DNA of 64,000 nt from Anaspis maculata (taxonomy: Eukaryota > Arthropoda > Insecta > Coleoptera > Scraptiidae). The translations under genes were made by a program, and so were the position numbers. Below are positions 45,952-58,095 of this stretch, piece after piece. Below the pieces are notes generated by a model that was given only the letters and a program-made list of their open reading frames with translations, was not told the origin of the DNA and made no database searches. The stretch's first letter is position 1. Every line of letters starts with the position of its first letter. The stretch is taken from contig OX421962.1 of NCBI GenBank assembly GCA_949128115.1, forward strand, positions 64,583,787 to 64,647,786, written 5' to 3'.

Positions 45952-47914
45952 CAGAGTGTTCGTATTTGTGGCGCGCCAGCGAGCTCTGCTTGGAGAATGC
46001 CTTATCACATTGATCGCAACTGAACTGCCCTTCAATTTCCAACTCCTGTCCGCCTAGAACCGGACTGCCCAGGTACTGCGACACTTTCCGTTTGTTGGCG
46101 TTGCTCAGATCGTCCTCATGGTACGAATCGCCGTCACGATTTCCATTCCAAATCTTCTTCGCGCCACCGGAAAGCCTATTGCTTATTAGCTGTGTCAAAC
46201 TAGGCAGATCTGTCGCACCCAGCTGCATCAGCTGATCCACGTGCACCAGACCCATGCCCTGGATCGGTATTTTGTGAGCGGGCTGCGCCAGAATTTGAGC
46301 TAAGCGACTGCTGTTGTTGAAGTCTATAGGCGACGGACTTTGCCGCGGTTCGGAAGAATTGGAACTTTGGTAATGGTTCGAGTAAACGTATGGGGTCGGA
46401 CTTCTGGAAGACTTCCTGCTCAAATTCACCACCTCATCTGGATTATCGTGGTACTCGGACGTCGACCTCCGGGGCGAACTGGTGGGCGAAGACTCGGCGG
46501 AATGCTGACCTCTTTTGGTCGACAAGTCCAAAGGCTGTTCCGAACATCCTGCGGAATTGTACTGAGGCGAAATGCTCAAGGAATTGCTCATTTTTTGACT
46601 CAGAGCCAGAGTTGAATTGACAAGGGGGTAACGCATGGGCGTGGAAGTGAAAGGAACTGTGACCAGGCGACCTTCCCGCCTGTCCCTCGCCCGGGTGTTC
46701 TGGAACCACACTTGCACCACGCGAACGGGGAAGTTGATCGCTTCGGCGATCTTCTCGAGTTCTTCCCTCTTCGGTCTCGGATTCTGCTTGTAGTTGTCTT
46801 TGAGAACTTTGAGCTGTTCATCGGAAATGAGCGAACGGACGCGGACTTTTCGCCCATCTTCGGATACGTGGTCCGTGGTAGTGACTGACTCGCAGTCCAT
46901 TTCGTCTTCGTTTTTGATCCGTTCGAAGTCTTGGTCCTCGTTTCCGCTTATGCTTCCGTTGACGTCTTCGCATTTCGGAGTGATGGCGTCTTCGAGCTTG
47001 GCCGCCAGCCCTTCGCTCCTCTCTTGAGCTTGGTCGCACTCGTGGTCTTCCACTTGCACTTGGGTTTCAAAGTTCTTCTTGCAACTGTTGCAGTTTAGAA
47101 ACTCTTGCCTGGGGGAATGTACAGAGGAAATACTGTGGCAATCGCTCGAAGATTCCGAAGAAAACTTTTGCATGTTGGCTTGCAGAAACTGTTTGGTCAC
47201 TGAAGCATTAACAGTCTCCAGAATGCGCTTAACCGCTTCCAAATCACCGTTATTGGGCCCTTCGGGAAGTTCGTCTTTGAGTTCGTTCGCGTGCTTTTCG
47301 TTTTCTTCATCCATGACTAGCTCACCACAACTGGAAGAATTTGATTTTGGCACACTCTCATCGGTTCTCTCGATTTTCGGTGAAACCAAACTGCCTTCGT
47401 GACACTTGTAATCGTCTGGATTACTTTCTGAACTGTCCATTAAAGGTGGTCTTAGAGGTGAAGCGGCACTTTGATGTTGTTGGAGTTGTTCGAATATGTG
47501 GCCGAGATTTGGCATGGTGTAGGGGGAAATCGGATGGCCCGCATTCAGGAGACTGGGTGGGGTGAGGTAGAAAGGTGCTATCGACGAGTTGCTGGCCAAG
47601 GAAGATTGGAGGAATGCAGCGGCGGCTGCTTCGTATTTTGGCAAGATGGGCAAATAGGAATTGTGGTTGGGGCTTGTGGAGATGTTGTTATTGATGGGCG
47701 TCATTGTTGATCGCTTCATTGGCATCATGCTGGGGGATTTCTTTGAGTCCAACATGGAGCCGTTGGATGGAGCTCGGGCCCTGCCCAATTTAAGGTTCAT
47801 CACCAAGCACTTCTTCGATGTCATGTGACTAGAATAGGATCCTGAATGTGAAAATCGCTTGCCGCAATTGGGGCACTCGAATGGCTTTTCACCGCTGTGG
47901 ATTCTAATGTGTTC
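45952..47914 (-). CDS. zfh1: zfh1 large central exon: finger, homeodomain, CtBP motif, first C-terminal finger
   Basis: It is 1963 bp. It opens with [20 protein letters not shown] and [16 protein letters not shown], completing the N-terminal cluster. A long S/P/N-rich linker follows, with a [18 protein letters not shown] finger-like remnant at about 47055-47100. The homeodomain lies at about 46670-46855: [20 protein letters not shown] ... [17 protein letters not shown], with helix 3 residues W, F, N and R intact. At 46533-46513 PLDLSTK is the CtBP co-repressor binding motif, and a second VVNLSRK-like motif follows. The exon ends in [20 protein letters not shown] and YEHSG, the first C-terminal finger. 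The donor GTGAGT follows 45952. The open frame upstream of 47914 is intron read-through. Confidence 0.96.
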
Positions 47915-48657
47915 CTGAAATGAGAAATAAAAACCTAGAAATATTTCCAACAGAAAGTGTGTATATATTTCGAGCACAACCAGAGGACAAGGCGGGGAGG
48001 CTGGGACCATGCAAAGTATATTACCAAGGTAAAAACTTCGTGTCTGGAAGGTCCAGTGAAAGTCAGCTACTCTAACGGCGCAGGTGAATTGAAAAATCGA
48101 CTTCCAGAAGTGACAGTTGAGTGTGAAAATTTGATGCTTAAGAAATTAATTCAATATTTCGCTGAAATGTCAATCTTCGAAATAACCTCGGGTTAACACG
48201 GGGTAGACAATTGTATTTGAAATGCCAAGGGACCCTAATCAAAATAAAGGATTTTGAGACGTTTGAGTCTAGAGCTTTTCCAGAAGGAATTTTCATGGTA
48301 CGGGTTAATATCGCCCTAGAAAACACATCGCTGAATATTTTGGCCTCCATATGGCATAATGGCCCTGATTTGAAGCACCTATATAATGTTAAAGTATGAA
48401 TCACATAATCATAGCATAGGACACAAGCTTCAAATAAAGGTTCTGTGGGGTGAGTTGCTTACGATCAACCAAATAATAGAACTGCTGAGGAGTAAAACGC
48501 ACCACAGGATAACTTTGAAAATCTGGTTTCAAGCGTAAATACCTGAATTTTGTCAAGTTTTCAAGTAACAGTTGCATTACTGTTGGGAAATTATAGAAAA
48601 AAATCAAACAGGAGGAAAATAAGGCAAGAAAAGTGAAAACCTCGAAACAAAACTTAC

Positions 48658-48798
48658 CTTTAAGTGATGCTTGAATTTGAAGGCTTTATCACACTCGGTG
48701 CATTTGAATTTTCGGAGAATTGCACTTTCATCATGGCTGATCATGTGTCGCTGCAGGCGGTAAACATTTGCAAAAGTTTTGTTGCAAATTTTACAAGA
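48658..48798 (-). CDS. zfh1: zfh1 exon: N-terminal fingers three and first half of four
   Basis: It is 141 bp, phase 0 at both ends. The acceptor TTGTTTCAG precedes 48798 and the donor GTAAGT follows 48658. It encodes [20 protein letters not shown] and SH (complete finger), then [19 protein letters not shown]. The last finger is completed by EHIRIH at the start of the next exon. These residues are nearly invariant among ZEB/zfh1 proteins and belong to the DNA-binding N-terminal cluster. The exon is isolated by a 7-kb intron upstream and a 743-bp intron downstream. Confidence 0.93.
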
Positions 48799-51700
48799 CT
48801 GAAACAAAAAATACCGAATGAGGTAACGGCTCGTGATAATAAAGTTGCATACATCAAAGGTAGGTAATGTTTTTAATGAAAGAAAAGTTATAGCCACACA
48901 TCATATCCAGGAATAAGCCACCCTTTAAAAGAACTTCCAACCCTGCGAGATCTAAGCTTGGATGTTAAAATATTACCGGGTGCGATCCAACTAAACGTGT
49001 CACATCCTTAAGCCTCAACAAAAAACATTAAAGTTCGGGTCCTAATCCCTGCCACTTGAAGCAGGTGGACATTATGACAGATTCCGCTTTTTGTTCGTTA
49101 TAATTCAGTCCGTGTGGGTAATGAGCTCGATAAATCCTTGAAAAAAAAAAGAAGAAACCACCAAGTTTTTCTCCTTGGAAGAGTGTTGAGTCATCTGGTT
49201 TTAACTCTAATTGCAAACGCAGGAGATTTTGGGAACTGAACAAAGAAGTACGAGGGTTACATTCCAGAAATACACGAAGCGGAGAGCGTGCAGCACACCT
49301 TGAAAGCTTTTCCTAAAAATAAACGTTTCGTGTGCGCCACCACACATCAGCAATTAATAATAACACAAACAAGTGTCAGCAGCATCAGAATTCGATTTTT
49401 AAAATAGTTTTCTTTCAAAAAGGTCTTTCAGTTTTTTAAGTAAATCACTCTCCACTTTCGTAGCGTCGAGCAACACGATGGAACAGAAATTCCACGCGAC
49501 CGCGAACTGATGCTCCATCTTCATTGGTAGGTACAGAAAAAAAAACGAATGCAAAAAAGTGTGAGACGGTCCATTACGGCGTCACGTAAGTTAACTCTTT
49601 CACACGGTCTCAATGTTACACACATGTGCGTGTTGGTATGATATGATGGAGGAGAGCATCAGGAGGCCTTTTTGTGGAACGCCTGTCATCTTTAGACCCA
49701 TCGGGATTGGTATAATCCATTCAAAGTAGGAGAGATACGAGCAGCACCAGCAAGGAGAGATGATGATACACTGCTTGTAAGTGATGGCAATGAAGCCAAC
49801 AACAGAAATAGAACGGCTCAAGAGAATGATGGATTCTTTTATTTAAATCCAGAAATTAGCACTTTTGATGTTGCGAAAAGAAGCGTGATGACAGAAAAAA
49901 ATTTCGCGATGTATGAAACGTGGCGACACGAGTTTTTCATCAAATCCGAGAGCTGGAAAATCTTTTGGTACCTAGTGCGTCGAACGGTTTTTGAACGTTG
50001 AATTTCACTCAAGATTACGATTCTATAAAATAAATCTTGAACCGCGCACAGTTCAGTTCTACCTATCTTGTTCAGGAAAACGTACCTATTGACAATCATG
50101 ATTCTGTCTCCAACAGGCAAAATTTGTCTTGGCATTTTCTGATCATCTTTCAAACTTAACAGGTGATACAGTGATATAGATAACCGGTGATTAGTTTGAC
50201 AAAAGAATCTAGTCCAATTATACTGGTGTTTAAAAATTAATTTTGACAAAAATAGAACAGGCCCTCCACATTCTTGCACCTTCATGATATTCTATGACGA
50301 ATGAGTTAATTTTTCACTGTAGGAAGATAATAATCAAACTCGCGACGTAAATAACATACACAGATCAGCACACCTGATTAAAAAGGAAAACAAGTTCTAT
50401 TTTTTACTGGAACAATTATAATTGTTTCAGTCTTCCCAACCAACACGGCCGTCTTGTTTCATAGAACCACTACCTACCTTTTCACTTTGAAACTTTAAAT
50501 TACACAATTTTCAATGACACCATAGAGGTACTGCCAGTTTACATTGTATGTCCGTCATTGATAGGTAAGGAAATCTAGTGCGTTCCACTTCCACGTGCTT
50601 TTTTAATTTTTTCACTTCCGATTTTGAGGTTGCCAATTTCATTGTTCATTCATCATGTGTTAGTTCTACCAGTGCAATAGTAACAGCGATGATTTGAAGA
50701 ATGGGCGAAAAAGAAGAATATGACAGTCTTCTCAATAACAAAAGAAGCTAGGTACTTGAAGAACAATGAAACATTCTATAGCAATAAAACAATCTTGAAT
50801 TGCAATCAACAGACGATTCGATTGAATTTCCAGTGACCCATGAGGTCACCTCTTGTTGAGCTACCTGTGGATTAGCTGAGTCACAAGTCAAATCGCTCGG
50901 AGGACAGCCATGGGACTTTATTTAAGCAATTTTTAGCCGTGAATGGTCCCGCTTTGACGTTGTAGAGTTATCACCGACTGTTACAGTTTTTATCGAGTTG
51001 TCTTCCTGTTGTCATTTTAATAGCTCACACAAGAGCTGGTTATCCGCACGTTTCCAAACATTTTCACCGCGCCGAACCACGTCATTTGACGGTGATTAGT
51101 GCTACATATTTACGAAAAAGCGGTTTACCCCGCCCAATGCTAAGATAAAACCAGATAATTGTCATTTTTTATTCAATTTCATCTACATGCTATAAGTATT
51201 ATAGGTAGGTACCTATCATAATATTTACACAACTTGGTTCTGGTTGACGGAGAAAAGAAATTCCAATGATAATAAAACGAAGATTAGGTGCAGTAAAGGT
51301 GTTATCCCGTAAACCTGACACCTTGAGAAAGGTTTCGTTCTCATGCTTCTTCCAATTTCGCTTGATGTCTCTCAGTGACTCATTCGAAAAAAGGTCAACT
51401 AGTGAGCATATAAATTTTTATGTTTATAATTTTTTTAAATTTGTTATTGCACGTCTGTTGTACACTCGGCGTAATTAAATTGTTACCCATCTATGTGTTG
51501 TATATGTGGACGCGTACGCATTTGTTACACACATCTTCAATCTTCCTCTGGGTACTGGGTAGGGGCAATTAAAAGGTCTCCTCAGAGTTGCCCTTCCAAA
51601 TAAAATTCCCGCGCTATGCACACATACTATAATCATGACATTAAAAGTCGCTGATGGCATTAATTAAAATAATGGTATATCTACAATACAGCGCGCTATA

Positions 51701-52387
51701 TAGTGGTTCTGCTCCAAGTTCCTTGGCTTTGCCTCCTGATCTCTCGGTAGTTGGTTTGCTGTTTGACTCATATTAATGAAAAGGTTATAAGAGCGTGCAG
51801 GTCAATTGCTATGTTTACGTAACATCGGTAATAAGATGATGAGTAATTGTTTTGTCCTCACAGCTGCAACAAAAAATTACCCCTCGTTAAGGCGCCCAGG
51901 AATTGTTATTTTATTTTGCTGAATTATTCTGGGCTTTATAGTTATGCGTTGCCTTGTAATGCTTATTTAGACCTTTTGGTGTTGCGCCTCAATCTAGTCA
52001 TATAACAGGAACGATAAATCAACAACTTTTCAAGACTTTTTTTTATAAAGAGGACAAAGTGGTTGAGTTTTCAAACATGGATCTTGCGAAGCTTAGGTGA
52101 TGCCGCGACTATGTCGCGACACCGTTGAATCGTTGATAGAAACTCTGCCATCTTCTTGGACGCAACAAAACAAAATTCACAGAGCCTTAGATCACGGTTC
52201 ACCTGATGTTCGTTCATTTCACTATCCTTCCCTGATTAAATATGAGCTTAGCATCGCATAAAGCTCAGTTCAAGGCAAGCAATATTCCAGCGCGATACGA
52301 CGCTAAGCTGAGCACAGCTGAAGAACTCAACACTATAGGGAATAGGGATTCCGAAAAAAATGCCCCAGCAGGAAAATCAACAACAAT

Positions 52388-52412
52388 TACTATTATTATT
52401 ATTATTATTATT
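52388..52412 (+). repeat. TTA microsatellite
   Basis: About eight uninterrupted ATT triplets in the zfh1 intron. Confidence 0.9.
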
Positions 52413-53440
52413 AAACTGGGTGGCTTTCATCCAATATTCAACCCTTTGGTTATTTTGTTCAGCATGAATACGTGAAAAAGTTGAAAAAGCGTACAAACGT
52501 GCAAACATACCGAAATAAAACTGTTGGCCGTCTGAGTTAATATTTGAGTAGGTACCTACTGTGTGTCTGTGTGTGCAGCACATACAATATCGAATGCTTT
52601 TTTTAAATCGGATCAAATAGGTTTAATGAACGTCGGGATTACAGAGTTGGCACTTTCCGCTTGTTTTTTGCCATTCACCGGACGGAATCCGAATAATAAA
52701 TAAAAATTTTAATGGACCTGTCTTTTCTCGATCTGCTTATGAATGTATAGAGATATGTGCAGTGCAGGTCTCGTCAGTTTTCCTTGGTAACAAAACAGTG
52801 GTCGACAATTTAATTTGCAATCTAGTACAGTTTTGTACCTTGATTAACATACCTAATGTACTGTTTTTCGAAATCGGCAAGCTGCCTCTCGCTCCTCCAC
52901 AATGAAAAGATTGTGTCGAAGGGACTATTGTACAAGAACAACTACACTAATTCACTCTGTTCATCGCCGTCTCACCTATCGCAAACCATGACTCTACTGA
53001 AACCCTTGGTAGCAGTTGCTGCCATATCAGTACCATTTTTTGCGGTTAAAAAAAATAGTTCCACCGACAAAGGTGTAATTTTTCTATTTGAAATTTTTTT
53101 CTCATACGGTAATGTGACAAACTGACAACTCAATTTGATTTCAACTAGCCTCTTTCTTCTTGAGCTGGTTCTAATTTTCATAATAGCATTTGTTGACAAG
53201 GTGCCCTGCAGAAGTGTAAAAATTGCCAACACCAAACAGGTCGTTTCGTTTGGGTTTTTTTTTGAGTGCGCAAGTGTGGCGCGAATTTCATAGTTTCGTA
53301 CACCGATATTGAAAATTAACACTAGAAAACATTGTAGTGCACCTAAAATTCCACATATAATTTGGTTGAATGTTGTTAGATACCATTTTGGTATTCGAAG
53401 GAAATATTTTATTGGAATTAAGAGGTTCATATTCATTAGT

Positions 53441-54122
53441 CCACGGCGAAATCAGCCCACAGCTCAAACGTCCCACCGGAAAAAGGTCCACCACGCATTT
53501 ATCCACTGCCAGGTGACTCCGCCCATAGACATTGCAAAACTAGGTGACGTTTAGGCTGTGTTTCTGGCCGCTATCGGCCGATCGCGGCCTGAATCGCAGC
53601 CCACTAGAATCATGTAGAAATCAGATAGCCTACACCCCTACACCTCTTTGCATCTCCAAACTTTTCACTCATCACTGTTAGAAAACGAGCAATTGTCGAG
53701 TAATATTATGGACAAGAAATAAACTGCTGCTATCTTTCATGATAATATAATTATGCAACCAAACATACATTCAACAGACCATCCACTAGTTTTAAAATGT
53801 CTATGGGTGTAGGCGGCATATGACAGGGGCTAAATGAGCGGTGGACTTTTTCCGTGGGGACATTTAAGCCGTGGGATGATTTATCGGCGTGAAGACTCGG
53901 GAATATATGTGTGGTGGACCTTCTTCCGGTGGACTGTTTGAGCAGTGGATGTCTCTGCGGTGTCAGATTTCGAGGATAAATGCGTGGTGGACTTTTTACC
54001 GTTGGATCGTTTTAGCAGCGGATGTCCTCGCGGTGGGAGAACTCGGGGATAAATGAGTCGTGGACTTTTTTCCGGTGGGAAGTTTGAGCTGTGGACTGAT
54101 TCCGCTGTGGACCGCTGAGTGG
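53441..54122. mobile_element. Element with inverted tandem arrays of a 73-bp unit
   Basis: At 53831-54122 about four tandem copies of a 73-bp unit occur, each with AATGCGTGGTGGACTTTTT and GTTTGAGCAGTGGATGTC-like phrases. At 53441-53525 about one copy occurs inverted (CCACAGCTCAAACGTCCCAC). The extreme ends are inverted repeats: left CCACGGCGAAATCAGCCCAC, right complement CCACAGCGGAATCAGTCCAC. The architecture resembles the element at 6310-8883, with different sequence. Target duplication and coding capacity are not seen. Confidence 0.6.
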
Positions 54123-54170
54123 GCTCCCGAATCAAGTTCAATGATCATTTAACGAAGTAAAGGAACAACG

Positions 54171-55187
54171 AAAATTTCGATGTGACAAAAAAAGTTCAAA
54201 ATGAGATTTCTCGAGAATTCTTCAAGCTATAGTTACGGTGATGGTCTTAAACTCTTTCTTTTGAACCGTAGATTACGAATACTGAAAATATTACAGGGTG
54301 TACTGAAGGAATCAAATCAAATAAGAGAAATTTTACATATTTCTTCGATTTATTCTATGCGAGACTCAACGGCTCGATACCAAGTTAAGTTGGGGCTGAG
54401 ACCGCCGTAAGTGCGGTAACCATAGCAATGGCAGATACCAACCAATCAGACCGCTGTATTTGGTGAGATACGCCGTCCCAAACTTTGCGCCTGAAACTTA
54501 GTATCGAGCCCTAAGCACCTATCACGAGTCCAATATCAATATGCATTTGCTATGTAAGCTTCACTTATTATACACTCAAGACGTGGTCAGCTCACAGCTT
54601 TCCTGTAAAATGTTCCAAAGGCCCTCTAAAATCATCAAAATTTACAGTAGCAAGAAATGTATGTAATGTAGTATATTATATTATACCAAGGGACCAAAGT
54701 GAATTTTTAATCCCGTGGGTGAAGTTTGTTGCTCGAGGGCTCTTTGGGCCCAAATCCTTTCACCCACGGGATTATAAATTCACTTTGGTCTCTTGGCATA
54801 TAATATACTAAGTATTACATACATTTCTTGCTACTGTAAATTTTGATGATTTCAGAGGGCATTTAAAACATTTTTCAGAAAAACTGTGAGCTGACCACTT
54901 CGTGAGTGTATTTGGTGAAGCTTACAGAGCAAATGGATATTGATATTGGACTCGTGATAGGTGCTTAGAGTCTCGCATGGGCCAAATCGAAGAAATATGT
55001 AAAATTTCTCTGATCTGATTTGGTTCCTTTAGTACACCCTGTATCTGTACAAGGTGACGTTTTTGACTTTTCAATATTCGTAATCTCCGGTTCAAGAGAA
55101 AGAGTTTGAGACCATTACCGCAACTATGGCCTGGAGAACTATCAAGAAATCTCATTTTGAAATTTTTTTGTCACATCGAATTTTCAT
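54171..55187. repeat. About 1-kb near-perfect palindrome (foldback) in the zfh1 intron
   Basis: The left arm from GAAAATTTCGATGTGACAAA (54171) is matched by the right arm ending TTTGTCACATCGAATTTTC (about 55187). Intermediate landmarks pair: AACTCTTTCTTTTGAACCG against CGGTTCAAGAGAAAGAGTTT, and TTTACAGTAGCAAGAAATG against CATTTCTTGCTACTGTAAA. The centre is near 54735. Each arm is about 430 bp and the left arm carries an extra 141-bp MITE (54371-54511). The 69- and 77-codon open frames in the arms are mirror copies and not evidently genes. Confidence 0.85.
54371..54511. repeat. MITE, GGCTCGATACCAAGTT family, copy 2, nested in the palindrome
   Basis: Ends GGCTCGATACCAAGTT and the complement of CTTAGTATCGAGCC. 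Reverse-complement match to 18507-18643. The opposite arm of the palindrome (about 54955-54980) shows the uninterrupted sequence GAGACTCTAAGCACC, an empty site. Confidence 0.82.
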
Positions 55188-55818
55188 TCTGCGAGTCAAG
55201 TGGCCATGGAGTTTTCACGACAATGACTCTCGCTTCCAGAAGCTCTATCTCAAACACCATAGGTCACAGAATAATAAGTTAAAAACCAAACTGTAGGGAA
55301 TTTCATTGACTTCAAAATGACTCCTCACATCTTTTGCTGTCAGATGACCCAAAATCAAGATATTCGGCAAAAACCACGCTGGTGTACTTTTTGTTGATGA
55401 TGGCGACATGACGCAGACATTTCCGAAAGGGGGGAAATTAGTATGTTAGTTAAAACCTAAACTACAACACAGATCGTTTTAAGCTGGTTTCCAGCCTATG
55501 AACAATTATTTCTTTATTGAGCTGATTTTTGCTCCCTGGCACCTGGGCTAGACTGAAAGAGAAATTGTTCACGACAAGTCGACGGAAATACGAATTAAGC
55601 AAAGGTAGAAAAAATACCAGTTGATTCAATTAGGTACTTACTATTGGAGTACACGCAAGTAGGTATGTCCTACTTCAAGAAAATCAGAAGGTCAGCAGCT
55701 CAGGGAAGAAAGGATGGAGGTAAACTTGAGTATAATACGCGTATGTGCACTATAGCTCTATGAAGGTGATGGTGATGGTGAAAGAATAAAATAAGTCAAA
55801 GACGAAACTTACACTCAC

Positions 55819-56150
55819 CACTTGCGCGTTGGGCGAATGCAACAGTTCGTGCTTTTCGAGCTGGTCCTTGGTCGGAAAGGACGTGGTGCACTGGGTGCAC
55901 CCGAATGGTCCACCTGTGCCTACCAGGCTGGGCGTCGGCGACACGGCGCTGCTGGCGTTGGACGACAGCTGCCCGCCGCTCTCCGACGTGGCCGTCAGGT
56001 CCGCGTGGGCGGCCTCCATGTGCTCCTTCAGCGCCTGGAACGACTGGCAGCCTTTCTGGCATTGCGGACACTTGATGTAGTACTCGGAGCTCGAGGTCGT
56101 GTTCAGCTCCTCACCATCTTTGCCGACGATGCCGTTCGTCAGAGGGGAAA
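55819..56150 (-). CDS. zfh1: zfh1 exon: first two N-terminal C2H2 fingers
   Basis: The acceptor TTTGCAG precedes TTTCCCC at 56150 and the donor is GTGAGT right after 55819 (frame ends ...NAQV). It enters with two bases of a split codon. The peptide includes EYYIKCPQCQKGCQSFQALK and EHMEAAH (finger 1), then a spacer rich in S and G, then FGCTQCTTSFPTKDQLEKH with ELLH (finger 2). This matches the N-terminal finger cluster of ZEB/zfh1 proteins, which binds E-box-like CACCT sites together with the C-terminal cluster. The exon is markedly more GC-rich than the surrounding intron. No start codon belongs to it. Confidence 0.9.
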
Positions 56151-57229
56151 CTGCAAAGGAACAAAAAAAAACCGTCTAATTATAGCCGATCGAAGAGTTT
56201 CAGGCTTGGAAGATATACCTTCTGCGCTTTTCATAGGTAATATAAAGACGCGGATCGAGAGGGTGACAAAAATACACGCACGCAATTTTTGCACCTGTCA
56301 ATTATGTTGATTGTGTTCCCTGAGCGCGCTTTGTTTACAAGGCTACGTAAGCAACGTAACAAGCCAAGTTGATTTAGGTCTCGTGCACCTTGAAAGGGTA
56401 TACGGCTTTGAATATTAGGTGGACTATTCAAGGTGCAAAAATCTGATGACAAATGATCTTACACCTTGTATGAAAAATTTGATCTGTTCTTAATGGTGAA
56501 TTGCCAAAGAAAAACTCCAGAGCAGGTATTAGGTATAGTGGAAAAATGTAAAAGGATGGAAACACCCAGTCAACTTTTCAATTTCTGAATTCGAATCACG
56601 GCCTTGAGATACTGTTATGATTTTGAGCGATAAGTTGCCCCCAAAATATGAAGGAGACCCCTCCTCGAAACTGTAGAAACAAGTAGCTTCCTCATATCTC
56701 ATTACCAAAGTACGCAATTTGAATTCAAAAACTGGTACTTTTTGAAAGTATTTCTATTCTTTTGTCCCCCACTGTACCCCTACAGTCTATTTTTTCAAAG
56801 TCATTGTGGTGCAAATGGAACACACATTTGCTTTCACCGCAGGGATCACGAATTCACCGTCAATGCGAAGGTGTTTGTCATTTGCACCACAATGGACTTT
56901 AAAAAAAAGGACTGTATGACCCGACATCAAGGTCAGTGAGGTAATAAACAGCCCAGTCAAATTTAGCTAAAACTGACCAAAACTTGAAATAAATGTAGAA
57001 GCTCACGAAATTTGGTAGATAGATGCAGAATTCAATGTAGAATAGGTATATTTTTTTGCTGTTATGTTTCCTGGATAGAAATAAATAATAAGCCTTCCCA
57101 AACATGTTGTGTCGTAATATTTTTCTCAAATTTCACCAAAAAATTGCTGCCATTTTGCCCTTACATTAGTCCGACAAGGTTCATCATCATCATCAAAGGT
57201 GTTGCCTGCAAGATAAGTATCTTCAATAT
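56151..57229. other. zfh1 upstream intron or flank, one MITE
   Basis: No upstream zfh1 exon was recognised here. One Tc1-type foldback (56781-56916) is present. Otherwise AT-rich. Confidence 0.5.
56781..56916. repeat. MITE, TACAGTC termini, TA target
   Basis: TACAGTCTATTTTTTCAAAG with TCATTGTGGTGCAAATG at the left pairs with CATTTGCACCACAATGGA and CTTTAAAAAAAAGGACTGTA at the right. CAGTC/GACTG ends bounded by TA fit Tc1/mariner-type MITEs. Confidence 0.75.
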
Positions 57230-57545
57230 TTCTCCTTCAAAAATAAAGACAAACACTCGGTACATTCAGTGTGTTAGAAAACTTAATAAGTACATAGCGT
57301 TTTTTCAATTATGTGAAAAAAATATTTTTCTATCTTAGTGACAACTTTTTTCAAAAAAAAACAAATGTATCAAGTTTTTTTCCGTCTCTCAAAATTATAA
57401 AAAAGTTGATAACTTTTTCGTTTGCCAGAAAATGTCCCAGCAATGTTTTAGAAACTTTCCCAGTAATTTAGCGCTATTAGGCTTCTGAAGAAAAGTGGAG
57501 TATCCAAACGGGAAAAAGGTGAACAAACATTCAATGGAGTCCCAT
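57230..57545. repeat. F2 element copy 2, left part (continues at 61211-61275)
   Basis: Reverse complement of 1240-1615 interrupted by the BEL/Pao insertion. It contains TTTCTCCTTCAAAAATAAAG at the outer end and GGTGAACAAACATTC near the break. The right part, with TTTTTGAGGGAGAAAA, follows the retroelement. Confidence 0.65.
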
Positions 57546-58095
57546 TGTTTCCGCCAACTGACAGTTGACTTTGTCCAGCTGGTTTAATTTTCAATAATTA
57601 AACCTCCGAAGGACCGATTAAAACGATCGAAAATAAATACGAAAAAATACGACAAAAAAAGAACAAAGTGACCTCCACAATTAGTGCAAACGAGGACTTA
57701 CCGATGAGATGTTGTTTCAGCCGTAAGGTCACTTTTAAAGTTCTTTGATTACATGATTACGATTAGGTACCGATGGATGCACCTTACACGTTTCTATTAA
57801 GACACGAGTTGTTTTGTGTTTCACGACTGGGTGGCAAGTGGTAAGTCTTCTCTCGTTCCTTTTCAGACGAGAGCCAAGGGTAGTTAAATTCCACATGTGT
57901 TTTGTGAGTGACCATCGTACGAAGGGATAGGTCCAAACGAAATACACACATTGTGAAGGCAAAGTTACAAATTAAACTATTTATATCTACTAGAATCTAA
58001 CGCGAATATATATATGCAATTACCATACGAAAACTATATACAAAAAATATAAATCAAACAATAAACTTTAAACTAGGTACGATCGGTACCGAACA
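57546..58095 (-). repeat. BEL/Pao 3' LTR
   Basis: 550 bp, virtually identical to 60661-61210. The gag-derived frame reads a few codons into it. Confidence 0.93.

Larger units (their letters stand above)
48799..55818 (-). other. zfh1: Large zfh1 intron (7020 bp)
   Basis: No further exon was recognised. It contains the inverted-array element (53441-54122), the 1-kb palindrome (54171-55187) and a TTA microsatellite (52388-52412). The remainder, about 48900-52380 and 52413-53440, holds nothing else I can name. Confidence 0.75.
45470..56150 (-). other. zfh1: zfh1 gene span (four coding exons seen, 5' part missing)
   Basis: Zinc finger homeobox 1, the arthropod ZEB1/ZEB2 orthologue, a nuclear transcription factor that mainly represses and acts in mesoderm, muscle and neuronal differentiation. 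In transcription order the exons are 56150-55819, 48798-48658, 47914-45952 and 45663-45470. All four introns' ends that I could check are GT-AG and the reading frame is continuous across the joins. The intron lengths are 7020, 743 and 288 bp. The first exon seen opens in mid-codon after an acceptor, so at least one more 5' coding exon lies upstream, beyond 56150 and perhaps outside the window. Domain order is N-terminal fingers, homeodomain, CtBP motif and C-terminal fingers, exactly as in ZEB proteins. Confidence 0.93.
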
